Counted from the first letter of the stretch, positions 26,083 to 36,033 are shown. The stretch: 64,000 nt of DNA from CAZKAP01 sp964552195 (GCA_964552195.1 CAZKFM010000001.1:434001-498000), one strand, 5' to 3'. Made by a program: numbers and translations. Notes: generated by a model from the sequence alone, not told the origin.

Positions 26083-26086
26083 GATG

Positions 26087-27397
26087 TCAGGACCTCAACC
26101 CTTCCAGGGCTTGCTTTACGGCTGCCACGCTCACGGTCTTTTCCCGGAACTGCTTGATGAGTTCCTCTTTCTCTGCGGGTTTTGCACCCAACTGGTTGAG
26201 GATGTTCTGCAGATGCATTTTCATGTGCCCTCTCTGTATGCCGTGGGTGACAAGTGAGCTCAGGGCTCCGAAATTCTGTGCGAGGCCGGCCACGGCTATG
26301 TATTGCATGAGTTCTTCGGCACTGGGATTTCCAAGTATCTCCAGGGAGAGTTTCACCAGGGGATGCAGGGCGGTCAATCCCCCTACGGTTCCAACGGCCA
26401 GCGGGAGTTCTAGCCAGAAGTGAAAGTTTCCCTGATTGATTTCAGCATGGCTCAGGCTGCGGTAGCGGCCACTCTGACTGGCATAAGCATGCACACCGGC
26501 CGAAACTGCCCGAAAATCATTTCCAGTGGCTAGCAACAGGGCATCCACGCCATTCATAATGCCTTTGTTATGGGTTACCGCCCTGTGCGGTTCGGCATCG
26601 GCTATCTTAATGGCCTGCACGAACTTCTCGGCAAATCGAACGGATTCTTCCGGGGTTTCCATGAGTTTCTCGACCGGACACTCCACTTCGGCGCGCACAC
26701 GGCAGTTCGGCACATAGTTGCTCAGGATGCTCATTACTACCTCGGGCCTATCCTTACTCTTCCAGTCCGGGAAGTCCTCCGTATGCCGCATAAATGTCTC
26801 CGCAAACTGTTCGAGGCAGGAGTTGATGAAATTAGCTCCCATGGCATCCGAGGTATGGAAAACGGCATGAAGCTGGAAGTAATTCTCCAGTTCGTCCCTG
26901 CTATCTACCAGCTCGATGGACTGAATGCCGCCTCCGCGCTCGCGCATATTACGTGTAAGATCTTCGCTTTCCTTAAAAAGCAACGGCTGTACCCAATTGA
27001 AGTAGTTTTCTAGGCTATGGGGATGGCCGGCATAGGTGAAATGAACCTGTCCGATCTTGTCGCGCCCCTGTACCTCGGCCCTGAAGCCCCCGCAATCGTA
27101 CCAGAACTTCGCAGAACGGCTGGCCGCTGCCACTACGGAACTCTCTTCGATAACCATAGGCAGGGCCAGCAACCTGTCATTAATGAGGAAGTTGGGGGCT
27201 ACCGCATAAGGCATGAAGAAATTACTCAGTGTATTCTCGATGAATTCCTCGTGATTGCGCTGGGATTCTTCGTCCCTGTGTCGGTAGGAGCGGAGCAAAG
27301 CCTTGGTCTTCTCAGGGTCCTCGGTGTATTGTTCTGCCAGCCAGTCCAGTTTTTCGTCGGTGGTGAGTTTGGAAAAACCCGTAGTAAAGGCGGTCAT
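26087..27397 (-). CDS. Hydroxymethylglutaryl-CoA reductase, class II (degradative type)
   Basis: 436 residues of the class II enzyme. In Flavobacteriia this form makes mevalonate for isoprenoids, despite the family name. Seen motifs: ENTLSNFFMPYAVAPNFLIND near 50-72, MVIEESSVVAAASRSAKFW with the catalytic Glu, AVTHNKGIMNGVDALLLATGND with the catalytic Lys and Asp, and GIQRGHMKMHL with the catalytic His. It is transcribed with the GHMP kinase and preceded by a strong Bacteroidota promoter. Confidence 0.93.
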   Translation of the reverse strand: MTAFTTGFSKLTTDEKLDWLAEQYTEDPEKTKALLRSYRHRDEESQRNHEEFIENTLSNFFMPYAVAPNFLINDRLLALPMVIEESSVVAAASRSAKFWYDCGGFRAEVQGRDKIGQVHFTYAGHPHSLENYFNWVQPLLFKESEDLTRNMRERGGGIQSIELVDSRDELENYFQLHAVFHTSDAMGANFINSCLEQFAETFMRHTEDFPDWKSKDRPEVVMSILSNYVPNCRVRAEVECPVEKLMETPEESVRFAEKFVQAIKIADAEPHRAVTHNKGIMNGVDALLLATGNDFRAVSAGVHAYASQSGRYRSLSHAEINQGNFHFWLELPLAVGTVGGLTALHPLVKLSLEILGNPSAEELMQYIAVAGLAQNFGALSSLVTHGIQRGHMKMHLQNILNQLGAKPAEKEELIKQFREKTVSVAAVKQALEGLRS

Positions 27398-27417
27398 GTA
27401 CTGCGAAAATTTTTAAA

Positions 27418-27448
27418 CAAAGATAGCCACAGACCCTGCAGGCTACAA
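27418..27448 (-). promoter_or_regulatory. Promoter of the HMG-CoA reductase operon
   Basis: On the minus strand TTG (27446-27448) is followed by 20 bases and then TATCTTTG (27418-27425), a full match to the Bacteroidota TTG / TAnnTTTG promoter with ideal spacing. The predicted transcript start leaves a leader of about 14 bases before the ATG at 27397. Confidence 0.7.
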
Positions 27449-27636
27449 GGGGGCAACCGCAAAAGAGAACCCACCGGGGTCGGCCCTCAGTAGATTCCAT
27501 ACGACAACGCCGTACTTTTTCGTTTGCATAGTCCCGGGGAATCCGGCAGGCTTTATTATATTGCGAGTTAACACCAATATGCGGTTAAGCCTGTAAAGAA
27601 GCCGATCGCACAGCCATTGCTACAGACAATACACAA

Positions 27637-29811
27637 ATGATGACAAAACGATGGGGGGTAGCCACTGCCCTTGTATGGCTTATTCTGTCCACAACCCTGG
27701 GTTTGCAGGCCCAGGAGGCGAAGAAAATCACGGTAGAGGAGGTTTATAACGGGACCTTCCGTACACAGGGCCTGGAAGCTCTTCGATCACTGAATAATGG
27801 TCAGGAGTATACTGTGCTCAACAGGGAAGGCAGAAAGAGCCGCATAGAGCGCTATGCCTACGAAGACATGAGGTCCCTGGGTGTACTGGTCGAATCCGGT
27901 ACAGACGGCATACCGGCCTTTAGCACCTATGCATTTAGCCAGGACGAAAGTAAGGTATTGCTGGGCTCCGATATACGGAGGATTTACAGGCGATCCACGG
28001 AAGGAACCTATCATGTATACGATTTGAATACCCGGATGCTGATTCCCGTTTCAGACAGGGTAGTGCAATCTCCCCATTTAGCTCCGGACGGTTCGAAAGT
28101 CGCCTATGTTTTTGAAAATAACCTCTATGTCTTTGACCTGAAAACCCGCGAAACAACACAGATCACCCGGGATGGTAAGGACCGTGAGATCATCAACGGA
28201 AGGACGGATTGGGTATATGAAGAGGAATTTTCCTTCGTTCGGGCCTTCGAATGGAACAGCGAGGGCAGCCGCCTGGCCTTCCTTCGCTTCGACGAATCCG
28301 AAGTACCCGAGTTTTCCATGGACGTATACGGTGAGAACCTCTATCCGTATCCGTATACGTTTAAATACCCGAAAGCGGGGGAGAAGAATTCCGAAGTAAG
28401 CCTGCACATCCACGACCTGGCCAGCGGCCAGAGCAGAACCATCGAACTGGAACAGTCCTACTACATCCCCCGCATACTCTGGATGAATGATCCGGAACAC
28501 CTGAGTGTTCAGACCCTGAACCGGCACCAGAATGACCTCCGGTTGTATGCCGTCCATTCAGGTACAGGAAAAGTGACCGAATTGATTAGGGAAACCGATG
28601 CGGCCTACGTTGATGTGGAAGACGACCTCACCTTTCTGGAGAACGACAGCTTTATCTGGACCAGCGAGCGGGACGGTTGGAAGCACATTTACCTCTACAA
28701 TCGAGACGGTAGCCTTCGCAATCAGGTTACGCGCGGTCCGTGGGAAGTGACTTCTTACTACGGTTATGACGAAAAGAACGACAGAATCTTTTACCAATCC
28801 ACAGAGCGAGGCAGCATTAACAGGGATGTGTATTCCATAGATGTGCGAGGTCGAAATAAGCAACGGCTCAGCCCTAAGGAGGGTACGAATTCGGCCCGGT
28901 TCAGCGCGAATTACCGCTACTTCATCAACACCCATTCGACTGCGGTGACTCCCCCAAGCTATACCCTGCACCTGTCACGTAACGGCAAGCAGGTTAGGGA
29001 GATACGAAATAACGACAGCGTTCTGGAACGGCTCTCCGGTTACCAATGGTCTCCGAAGGAGTTTGGCACCCTCGAAGTAAATGGTGAACAGCTCAATCTG
29101 TACATGATCAAACCGCCAAATTTCGATGCCTCGCAGAAGTATCCCCTGCTCATGTACCAATACAGTGGTCCGGGTTCCCAGTCAGTGGCTAATAGTTGGA
29201 TGAATTCCCGAGACCTCTGGCACCAGTTGCTCGCCTCCGAGGGCTACATCATCGCCTGCGTGGATGGTCGAGGAACCGGGCTCAAGGGACGCGACTTTAA
29301 GAAATCCACCTACATGAACCTGGTCAAGTACGAAACCGAGGACCAGATCGAGGCGGCTCGGATATTATCCGGATGGGACTATATAGATGAAGAACGTACC
29401 GGTATCTGGGGCTGGAGTTTCGGAGGTCATATGAGTACGAATTGCCTCTTTAAGGGAGCCGATGTCTTCGAGCTGGCCATCGCCGTAGCTCCCGTAACCA
29501 GCTGGAGATTCTACGATACCGTATACACGGAACGTTACTTGCGCACCCCTCAGGAAAACCCGCAGGGCTATGATCAGGATTCCCCTTTTAACTACCCTGA
29601 GAAGCTCGAGGGAAAGTTTTTACTCATCCACGGGACCGGAGACGATAATGTACATGTTCAGAATTCCATGCGTCTGATAGAAGCACTGATACAGGCCGGA
29701 AAGGATTTCGACTGGAGGCTCTATCCGGACCGCAACCACGGAATTTATGGCGGAAGTACCCGCAACCACTTGTTTAATACCATGACACAATTCGTACTTA
29801 AAAACCTCTGA
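27637..29811 (+). CDS. Exported dipeptidyl peptidase IV family serine peptidase (S9B)
   Basis: 724 residues with a signal peptide (ending LGLQAQE, about residue 27). An eight-bladed propeller domain covers about 40-470 and an alpha/beta-hydrolase domain about 480-724. The triad is Ser594 (GWSFGG), Asp670 (GTGDDNVH) and His701 (DRNHGI). The motif DWVYEEE at 191-197 carries the double Glu that binds the substrate N-terminus, so true dipeptidyl peptidase activity (Xaa-Pro or Xaa-Ala release) is likely. The peptide transporter starts two bases after its stop, so the pair forms a cut-and-import unit. Confidence 0.92.
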   Translation: MMTKRWGVATALVWLILSTTLGLQAQEAKKITVEEVYNGTFRTQGLEALRSLNNGQEYTVLNREGRKSRIERYAYEDMRSLGVLVESGTDGIPAFSTYAFSQDESKVLLGSDIRRIYRRSTEGTYHVYDLNTRMLIPVSDRVVQSPHLAPDGSKVAYVFENNLYVFDLKTRETTQITRDGKDREIINGRTDWVYEEEFSFVRAFEWNSEGSRLAFLRFDESEVPEFSMDVYGENLYPYPYTFKYPKAGEKNSEVSLHIHDLASGQSRTIELEQSYYIPRILWMNDPEHLSVQTLNRHQNDLRLYAVHSGTGKVTELIRETDAAYVDVEDDLTFLENDSFIWTSERDGWKHIYLYNRDGSLRNQVTRGPWEVTSYYGYDEKNDRIFYQSTERGSINRDVYSIDVRGRNKQRLSPKEGTNSARFSANYRYFINTHSTAVTPPSYTLHLSRNGKQVREIRNNDSVLERLSGYQWSPKEFGTLEVNGEQLNLYMIKPPNFDASQKYPLLMYQYSGPGSQSVANSWMNSRDLWHQLLASEGYIIACVDGRGTGLKGRDFKKSTYMNLVKYETEDQIEAARILSGWDYIDEERTGIWGWSFGGHMSTNCLFKGADVFELAIAVAPVTSWRFYDTVYTERYLRTPQENPQGYDQDSPFNYPEKLEGKFLLIHGTGDDNVHVQNSMRLIEALIQAGKDFDWRLYPDRNHGIYGGSTRNHLFNTMTQFVLKNL

Positions 29812-29813
29812 TA

Positions 29814-31241
29814 ATGAACGCAACCTCAGCAAATAAACCAGCTAACGAACGGGAATTCCTGGGGCATCCCGTAGGCCTGTACGTTCTTTTTTTTACCGAA
29901 CTATGGGAGCGCTTTTCCTACTATGGCATGCGCGGGATCTTTGTCCTGTTCCTGGTAGCCGAAACCACGGCAGATAACCCCGGCTTCGGCTGGTCCAATG
30001 TGGAAGCTCTCAATCTGTACGGCATCTATACCATGCTGGTCTATATGTCCTCCGTACCCGGGGGCTGGGTGGCCGACCGTCTGCTGGGACAGCGAAAGAC
30101 CGTGATGCTCGGAGGCGCCCTTCTGGTAATCGGACACAGTGTACTGGCCCTCAATTCAGAGATTTCGTTCTACGTGGGCTGTGCCTTCATTATCCTGGGA
30201 GTGGGAGGCCTTAAACCCAATATCTCTTCCATGGTCGGTGGGCTTTACCGGCCCAAGGACGAGCGACGCGACGCGGGCTTCTATATCTTCTACATGGGAA
30301 TCAATCTCGGTGCCCTGGTGGCCCCCCTGCTTTGTGGTTGGATCGGGGAGAAGTACAACTGGCACTACGGTTTTGGACTGGCGGCCATAGGTATGGTAGT
30401 GGGACAGATTGTCTACATCTACGGACAGAAATACCTCTCCCATGTCGGGAATCTGGCAGCAAACGAAAGCGAGGAAACCGCCGCTGAGATGAAGCGCCCG
30501 CTTACCTCCATAGAGAAAGACCGCATCAAGGTACTCTTACTCTCTTTCGTACTCATTATTCTATTCTGGGCTGCATTCGAACAGGCAGGTGGTCTGATGA
30601 ATCTCTATGCCAGTCAGAAGACCGACAGGAATTTCTTTGGAATGTTCGAGATACCCGCTGCTATGTTTCAATCGGTGAATTCACTCTTTATTATACTGTT
30701 TGCCATAGTCGTGAGCAACTACTGGCTGAGGCGTAAGCACAGGGGTAAGGAAGCGTCTTCGCTCTACAAAATGGCCGTGGGTCTGGTGATCATGGCCTTA
30801 GGCTTCAGTTTTATGGCTGCCGCATCCGTGCAGTATCAGCAACAGGGCTCATCGGCCATGTACTGGCTGGTACTGGCGTATCTGTTCCACACCATTGGGG
30901 AACTCTGTGCCTCGCCCACGTCCCTTTCATTTATCACAAAACTGGCTCCCCTGAAGTATGCATCCCTGATCATGGGGGTCTATTGGTTTGCCGTAGGTTT
31001 CGGAAACAAATTTGCCTCGGAGATCGGGAAACTGTCTCAAAGACTGGAAACCTCTGAATACGATATAGGGCTATTCGGGAACGAAATGGTCATTACAGGG
31101 GAGTTTCTGGTGTTTGCGGGGGTTACTGTAATCTGGTCTTTACTAGGGCTGGTCATTATTTCCTTGCTGAAGCCACTTAAACGCCTTACTCACGGTGCCG
31201 AAGATCATGAACTTCGTCCGGAAGAGCTCGAAGGAGCCTAA
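29814..31241 (+). CDS. Proton-dependent oligopeptide transporter (POT/PTR2 family)
   Basis: 475 residues of the major facilitator superfamily with 12 or more predicted membrane segments. The POT signature ELWERFSYYGMR (ExxERFxYY type) lies at about 26-37, and the loop GGWVADRLLGQRKTV after the second helix is also typical. It imports di- and tripeptides with protons across the inner membrane. It is coupled to the dipeptidyl peptidase gene two bases upstream, which would supply dipeptides in the periplasm. It converges on comEC. Confidence 0.92.
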   Translation: MNATSANKPANEREFLGHPVGLYVLFFTELWERFSYYGMRGIFVLFLVAETTADNPGFGWSNVEALNLYGIYTMLVYMSSVPGGWVADRLLGQRKTVMLGGALLVIGHSVLALNSEISFYVGCAFIILGVGGLKPNISSMVGGLYRPKDERRDAGFYIFYMGINLGALVAPLLCGWIGEKYNWHYGFGLAAIGMVVGQIVYIYGQKYLSHVGNLAANESEETAAEMKRPLTSIEKDRIKVLLLSFVLIILFWAAFEQAGGLMNLYASQKTDRNFFGMFEIPAAMFQSVNSLFIILFAIVVSNYWLRRKHRGKEASSLYKMAVGLVIMALGFSFMAAASVQYQQQGSSAMYWLVLAYLFHTIGELCASPTSLSFITKLAPLKYASLIMGVYWFAVGFGNKFASEIGKLSQRLETSEYDIGLFGNEMVITGEFLVFAGVTVIWSLLGLVIISLLKPLKRLTHGAEDHELRPEELEGA

Positions 31242-31244
31242 GAG

Positions 31245-33212
31245 TTAGCGAGTGAGGTCCAACGTGTATGGTCCATCCCGGTCGGTCCTGTGGAAGGGTA
31301 TTCCATAGGATTGGCAGCTGAGTTCCCAGCGATCAATCGCGGAAGTGTAATTGCTGTCATCGGCCACTACCTGACTGATCCGACATCCTTCCAGTAGCTG
31401 TCCGAGATGTACCGGGCTGTTTTCCCGCAGCCAGAGTACTTTGGCTTCCAACCCGGCGGGGATGATCCAGTGGGTACGATCTAAGGCCACCAGATAACGA
31501 CCTTTGTTCAGGTCGTAAACATTGCGATCGGCAAGTACTGGCTGATACCGCAGACCCTCGCGTTGCATCCATGCACGTCCTCTTTCGTCGGGAATGTTGT
31601 CTTCTAAGGCTCCAAAAAGTACTGAGCCCTCTTGTATCCAGAGTTGGCCTCCCCGGTACTGATGGGTGATCCAAAGACGGTGAACCTCCAGCCTCTGAAG
31701 TCGGCCATGCAGCTTCCATCCACCCCCGATCGCAGCAACTACAAGCAGTATCCATAGGTGTTTTTTGCCTGCAGTTGCAACGGTAAGCAAGATGGCGTAG
31801 GCAATTCCTACCTCGAACAGACTCATGTGGTATTCGGTGAGCAGCAAATCCGGAGGGTCCTGGAACACGGAGAGAAATTGGTCCAACAGGCTGAGTAGAA
31901 ATTCAGTGAGCACGACATACTCTTCGAATATCAAACCGGTAGTGGCCAGTGCGGTACCCACCATTCCCAGGCCGATCAGGAAGGGAAGTGCTGGCAGCAC
32001 TACGAGGTTAGCCGGCAGAAAAAGCCAGGGAAAAAGCCCGAAGTAATACAGGGAAAGGGGAAAGGTTCCCGCCTGGGCACACAGGGTAAACCATGCTGGC
32101 CATATCAAATACCGGTTGACGGGCTTTGAGCTGTCGTTGCCCAGTCGGGAATTCAACCAGCCATTGCCCCAGATGATGGCCAGGACTGCGCTGAAACTGA
32201 GCTGAAATCCCGGATTAAAGAGGCTGGACGGGCTCAGCAGCAGCGATAGGAAGAGTGCCAGCGACCAGATGGCGTAAACCGAGGTATGACGACCGCTGTG
32301 CCGGGCAACTACCCAGGCCCCGCACATAAGGATGGCGCGGATGACCGATGGTCGTCCTCCTGTCAGCCAGCCGTACATGGAAAGCGGTGCCAGTGCCAGC
32401 AACTCCGGAAGGTGCGGATCGGGAAACCACCGCCTCAGCGGACGTAGCATAAGGGTTAGAATGGCAAACAGGATGCCTGTATGCAGTCCGGAAACGGCCA
32501 GTACATGACCCAACCCGGCCCTGTTGAACTTCGTTCTCGTTTCCGGTCTCACCCCCCGTCCTTCTCCCAGAAGAAAAGCCCTGAGCAGCTCTCTCTGCCA
32601 GGGTATGGCAGAAAGTTGGTCGACACGGCTGCCCAGCCATTGCCGTACATCCGGTGAGCCGGGCGTGGCAGATTTGAGAGCCGGAAGTACGCTGTCGATA
32701 CGAATAATGCCTTTGGCGCCATGCTGCCGGCCATAGGCTGCCAGATCGAAAGCCCAGGGTGCGCTTTTCTCAGGATAGGGGAGTACCCGTCCCCATACGA
32801 AATAGCGCTGGCCTACTTCGAGCTTCGGCCATTCCCTGTTGATGGTACAGAGCAGCCGAACAGGGTCGGTTCCCGCTAGCGTTACGATATAGCTCCGGCT
32901 AGAAAGTTCCCTTTCCGTCCCTAGCTCAAGAACACGGGACTGTTGATTTAGGACTCCTTCGGGCAGGGAGGCGTCCGCAAACAGGGAGTCCGGCATTCTC
33001 AGGGGTGCCGCCAGGACTCCAAAAAGGCATATTCCAAGTTCGACGGCACGAAGGTGGCGGTAAAAGTACAATACCAGTACGAGTGGAATTAAGAGTGGAG
33101 CGATGCGAGTCGCCAGATCGCCGTAGCCGGGCATCCATCGCGCGAGCAATATACCCAGTATCAGGGAAAGGCTGTATCGCACAGTCGGGATACGCAGCCA
33201 GGTAAAAACCAA
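31245..33212 (-). CDS. ComEC/Rec2 family DNA uptake channel
   Basis: 655 residues, many membrane segments. An N-terminal DUF4131-type part precedes a Competence domain with GLGHVLAVSGLHTGILFAIL at about 230-250. Helices continue to about 495. The C-terminal metallo-beta-lactamase domain found in Gram-positive ComEC is not visible; the tail of about 160 residues is soluble and lacks an HxHxDH motif, which is usual in this phylum. It would translocate single-stranded DNA into the cytoplasm. It follows the NlpC/P60 gene by 16 bases. Confidence 0.88.
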   Translation of the reverse strand: MVFTWLRIPTVRYSLSLILGILLARWMPGYGDLATRIAPLLIPLVLVLYFYRHLRAVELGICLFGVLAAPLRMPDSLFADASLPEGVLNQQSRVLELGTERELSSRSYIVTLAGTDPVRLLCTINREWPKLEVGQRYFVWGRVLPYPEKSAPWAFDLAAYGRQHGAKGIIRIDSVLPALKSATPGSPDVRQWLGSRVDQLSAIPWQRELLRAFLLGEGRGVRPETRTKFNRAGLGHVLAVSGLHTGILFAILTLMLRPLRRWFPDPHLPELLALAPLSMYGWLTGGRPSVIRAILMCGAWVVARHSGRHTSVYAIWSLALFLSLLLSPSSLFNPGFQLSFSAVLAIIWGNGWLNSRLGNDSSKPVNRYLIWPAWFTLCAQAGTFPLSLYYFGLFPWLFLPANLVVLPALPFLIGLGMVGTALATTGLIFEEYVVLTEFLLSLLDQFLSVFQDPPDLLLTEYHMSLFEVGIAYAILLTVATAGKKHLWILLVVAAIGGGWKLHGRLQRLEVHRLWITHQYRGGQLWIQEGSVLFGALEDNIPDERGRAWMQREGLRYQPVLADRNVYDLNKGRYLVALDRTHWIIPAGLEAKVLWLRENSPVHLGQLLEGCRISQVVADDSNYTSAIDRWELSCQSYGIPFHRTDRDGPYTLDLTR

Positions 33213-33228
33213 AAGTCTGTAATTGTGA

Positions 33229-33747
33229 TTATGGTGTTCGGGCGTTCAGGGATTCGGCCTTACGGGGCAGGACCCTTTTGATGCTGCGATATGCCTTACT
33301 CCAGTAGGGCTCGTTCATCGAAGATACGATCACGCCTTTCCGTGTGGTGGCATGGATAAAGAAGATCTCCCCCCTGTTTACCTCGGTGATGAGCCCCACA
33401 TGACTGATCCGGTTGCGCCTCCCCGTCCGGAAGAAGAGCAGGTCCCCTGCCTCGGCATGCGCCAGGGATATCTTTTTACCTTCTTTGGCCATCTGTCGGG
33501 ATACCCGGGGGAAATCGATTCCCTCCGATTCGATGGCCAGGTGAACCAATCCGGAACAGTCCATGCCCCTGCGGTCATTACCTCCATACGCATAGGGTGT
33601 ACCCCTGTATTCGAGAGCCTTTCGTACAACCCTATCGGCTGGAGTTTCCTCAATCGTCTTTCGGGTGGACGAACATGAGCTGCCCGTCAGTAGGACCGTA
33701 AGGAGGCCCAGGAAGCTCAGGATTCTAATGTAGGTCTTCATGGACAT
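33229..33747 (-). CDS. NlpC/P60 (C40) peptidoglycan hydrolase, lipoprotein
   Basis: 172 residues. The lipoprotein signal ends in LTGSSC (Cys25). The catalytic Cys64 is in GMDCSGLV, His116 in RISHVGLI and the third residue, His132, in FIHATTRKGV. It is expected to cleave peptidoglycan stem peptides (D-Glu/meso-DAP bonds) from the inner face of the outer membrane. It sits between lpxB and comEC on the same strand. Confidence 0.9.
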   Translation of the reverse strand: MSMKTYIRILSFLGLLTVLLTGSSCSSTRKTIEETPADRVVRKALEYRGTPYAYGGNDRRGMDCSGLVHLAIESEGIDFPRVSRQMAKEGKKISLAHAEAGDLLFFRTGRRNRISHVGLITEVNRGEIFFIHATTRKGVIVSSMNEPYWSKAYRSIKRVLPRKAESLNARTP

Positions 33748-33812
33748 AGGTGCATTTCTCTTAATTCTCGGGTATCGTTAGCATCGACCGAAGTGATACC
33801 CATGATTCAACT

Positions 33813-34946
33813 TTACTGAGGCGAAGCCGGGTTTTTAATATTGGCAATAATGGCAGCTGCCGCCTTGGCGCTTGCTCCCGGACCGCCTAACAGGGAGGCC
33901 AGTATTTTGTATTCGGCCTTCATGGTCTCACGTGTTTCGGGTTCTGTGAGTCGTTCTACTTCTGCGAGTAGGTTTCGGGTATTGAATTCCCCCTGAATCA
34001 GCTCTTTGACCACGGGACGGTCGAGAATCAGATTTACCAGCGATATGTACTTCAGGCGAATGATCCTCCGGGCAATTTCGTAAGAAATCCAATTTCCCTT
34101 GTAGCAGACCACCTGGGGTACTTCCCAGAGCGCCGTCTCCAGTGTAGCTGTTCCACTGGTAACCATGGCCGCATGGGCAACGGACAACAGCTCGTATGTA
34201 GCACCGTAGGCCAAAGGGATTTTTCGTTTGCCAAGGAGCTCTTCATATACTTCCTTTCCAATGCTGGGGGCGGCACCGATTACAAATTGATAACCGTGCA
34301 GGTGATCGCATACCTCGAGCATCACGGGCAGCATAAAGTTGATTTCCTGCCTCCTGCTACCAGGCAGGATTACCCATACGGGCAATTCTGGTTTGAGTCC
34401 ATAGGTGTCGTGTACGTCCTGATTTTCTCGTTTCCTGTAATTACCGATGGCATCCAGTAGGGGATGTCCCACGAAGGTCACCGGATAGCCGTGTTTTTCT
34501 TCGTAGAATTCCTTTTCGAATGGCAGTATGACGTACATATGATCGATATCCCTCCGAATGGCTTTGATGCGATTCTCCCGGGAAGCCCAGATCTGAGGGG
34601 AGATGTAATAGTGAGTGGGAATGCCATGTTTTTTTGCCCACTTGGCGATTCTGAGGTTGAAACCCGAATAATCTATGAAGATCAAGGCATCGGGCCGGAA
34701 GTTAGCGATGTCTTCCTTACAGAAGCTCAGGTTCCTGAATATGGCTGGTAGGTTTTTCAGGACTTCAAGGAATCCCATAAAGGATTGATCCTTATAGTGC
34801 CTCACCAGATCTCCACCCGCTTCGCGCATGCGGTCCCCACCCCAGCATCGGACCTGAGCCTCAGCATCCTCTTCCTTCAGAGCGGCTATCAAGTTGGACC
34901 CGTGCAGGTCTCCCGAGGGCTCCCCGGCGATAATGTAGTAACGCAC
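33813..34946 (-). CDS. lpxB: Lipid-A-disaccharide synthase
   Basis: 377 residues of glycosyltransferase family 19. It joins UDP-diacylglucosamine and lipid X in lipid A synthesis at the inner membrane. Seen motifs: IIAGEPSGDLHGSNL at the N-terminus, FIDYSGFNLRIAKWAKK, HYYISPQIWASRENRIK, FVGHPLLDAI and VTSGTATLETAL. It follows the small membrane-protein gene with no gap and shares its transcript with surE. Confidence 0.95.
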   Translation of the reverse strand: MRYYIIAGEPSGDLHGSNLIAALKEEDAEAQVRCWGGDRMREAGGDLVRHYKDQSFMGFLEVLKNLPAIFRNLSFCKEDIANFRPDALIFIDYSGFNLRIAKWAKKHGIPTHYYISPQIWASRENRIKAIRRDIDHMYVILPFEKEFYEEKHGYPVTFVGHPLLDAIGNYRKRENQDVHDTYGLKPELPVWVILPGSRRQEINFMLPVMLEVCDHLHGYQFVIGAAPSIGKEVYEELLGKRKIPLAYGATYELLSVAHAAMVTSGTATLETALWEVPQVVCYKGNWISYEIARRIIRLKYISLVNLILDRPVVKELIQGEFNTRNLLAEVERLTEPETRETMKAEYKILASLLGGPGASAKAAAAIIANIKNPASPQ

Positions 34947-35246
34947 CTAGATAAACTTTAAAATCAGTACCATCAAAGCACATGCCATGGTGGCGATAAG
35001 CACTCCACGGGCCCTTAGGTCGCGTTTAATCCTAAGGAAGCCAAAGAATGCTAGTATGTTCAGCACGGCTCCCAGAGCAAGTAAGGAGCCGTCGTAGTCG
35101 TATTGGCGGGCAACCCGGAAAGTCTCAGCAACACCGTAGTCCGAAAAGATCCAGATGTAGGCCAGCGTACCCAGGGTATTGGCAATCAACCCGACTGCAA
35201 TACCGATAGCCACTTCTTTTTTTTGGGTGTCTGATAGTTTTTTCAC
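34947..35246 (-). CDS. Small membrane protein of unknown function
   Basis: 99 residues with three hydrophobic segments (VAIGIAVGLIANTLGTLAYI, LLALGAVLNILAFFGFL and VLIATMACALMVLILKF). It overlaps surE by four bases and abuts lpxB. The position between surE and lpxB is, as far as I recall, common in Flavobacteriaceae. No function is known. Confidence 0.8.
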   Translation of the reverse strand: MKKLSDTQKKEVAIGIAVGLIANTLGTLAYIWIFSDYGVAETFRVARQYDYDGSLLALGAVLNILAFFGFLRIKRDLRARGVLIATMACALMVLILKFI

Positions 35247-36016
35247 GTTTCGAGGCTCCAGTTGTTGACCTGTGATATGGCGTAGTGGGCAGTCATGTCG
35301 AATTGGGTCGGTACCACGGAAACATACCCCTGTTCTAAGGCTCGGATATCCGTGTCCTCCCCTTCGTCCAGCAGTTCGAATTCCCCGGTCAGCCAGTAGT
35401 ATTCCTTTCCTGACGGACTGGTGCGCTTATCGAATTTCTCCCGATAATTTCCACGGGCCTGTCTGCAAACCCTTATGCCTGCGATTTCGGGAGTGTCCGG
35501 TATGTTTACATTGAGCACCGTTCCCGTGGGCATTGAGTTTTTCAGTGCCTCCCGCACCAGGGTCTGAACCACCTCCCTGCAGTGTTCGAAGGAGGCCTCC
35601 CAGGCATAATTGCATAAGGAAAATCCAATGGCCGGTATGCCCTCGATTCCGGCCTCCACTGCGGCGCTCATGGTGCCGGAGTAAATTACGTTTATGGAGG
35701 AGTTTGTGCCGTGGTTTATACCGCTAACACACAGATCGGGGCGCCGGGGAAGCAGTTCGCGCATGGCGAGTTTTACGCAGTCTGCCGGCGTACCGCTGGT
35801 GCTGTACTCAGCCTGAGTTAGGGGGGAATTGCCGTAGGTGCTTTTCTTGATGTAGAGGGTGCTGTCCACGGTGATGGCATGCCCCATACCCGATTGCGGA
35901 CTGTCGGGCGCTACGACGTAGAGATCGCCGAAGCCTTCGAGGAAGCGAATCAGGTTCCTCAGCCCGGGGGCCGTTATTCCGTCGTCATTGGTAACCAATA
36001 TCAAAGGAGTCTCCAA
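35243..36016 (-). CDS. surE: 5'/3'-nucleotidase SurE
   Basis: 257 residues. It removes phosphate from nucleoside monophosphates, with a metal site formed by the Asp pair in ILVTNDDGITAPGL, the Ser in PDSPQSGMGHAIT and the Asn in SGINHGTNSS. The start codon is TTG at 36016 (reads METPLILVTNDDG). A TATTTTTG promoter box 18 bases upstream rules out a longer N-terminus. It heads the surE - small membrane protein - lpxB transcript. Confidence 0.94.
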   Translation of the reverse strand: METPLILVTNDDGITAPGLRNLIRFLEGFGDLYVVAPDSPQSGMGHAITVDSTLYIKKSTYGNSPLTQAEYSTSGTPADCVKLAMRELLPRRPDLCVSGINHGTNSSINVIYSGTMSAAVEAGIEGIPAIGFSLCNYAWEASFEHCREVVQTLVREALKNSMPTGTVLNVNIPDTPEIAGIRVCRQARGNYREKFDKRTSPSGKEYYWLTGEFELLDEGEDTDIRALEQGYVSVVPTQFDMTAHYAISQVNNWSLET

Positions 36017-36033
36017 GGCTGTAATTTTTGTTT

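Noticed and set aside
31245..33212. Truncation of ComEC because no metallo-beta-lactamase domain is present
   Set aside because: Short ComEC proteins without that domain are usual in Bacteroidota, so this is not a defect.
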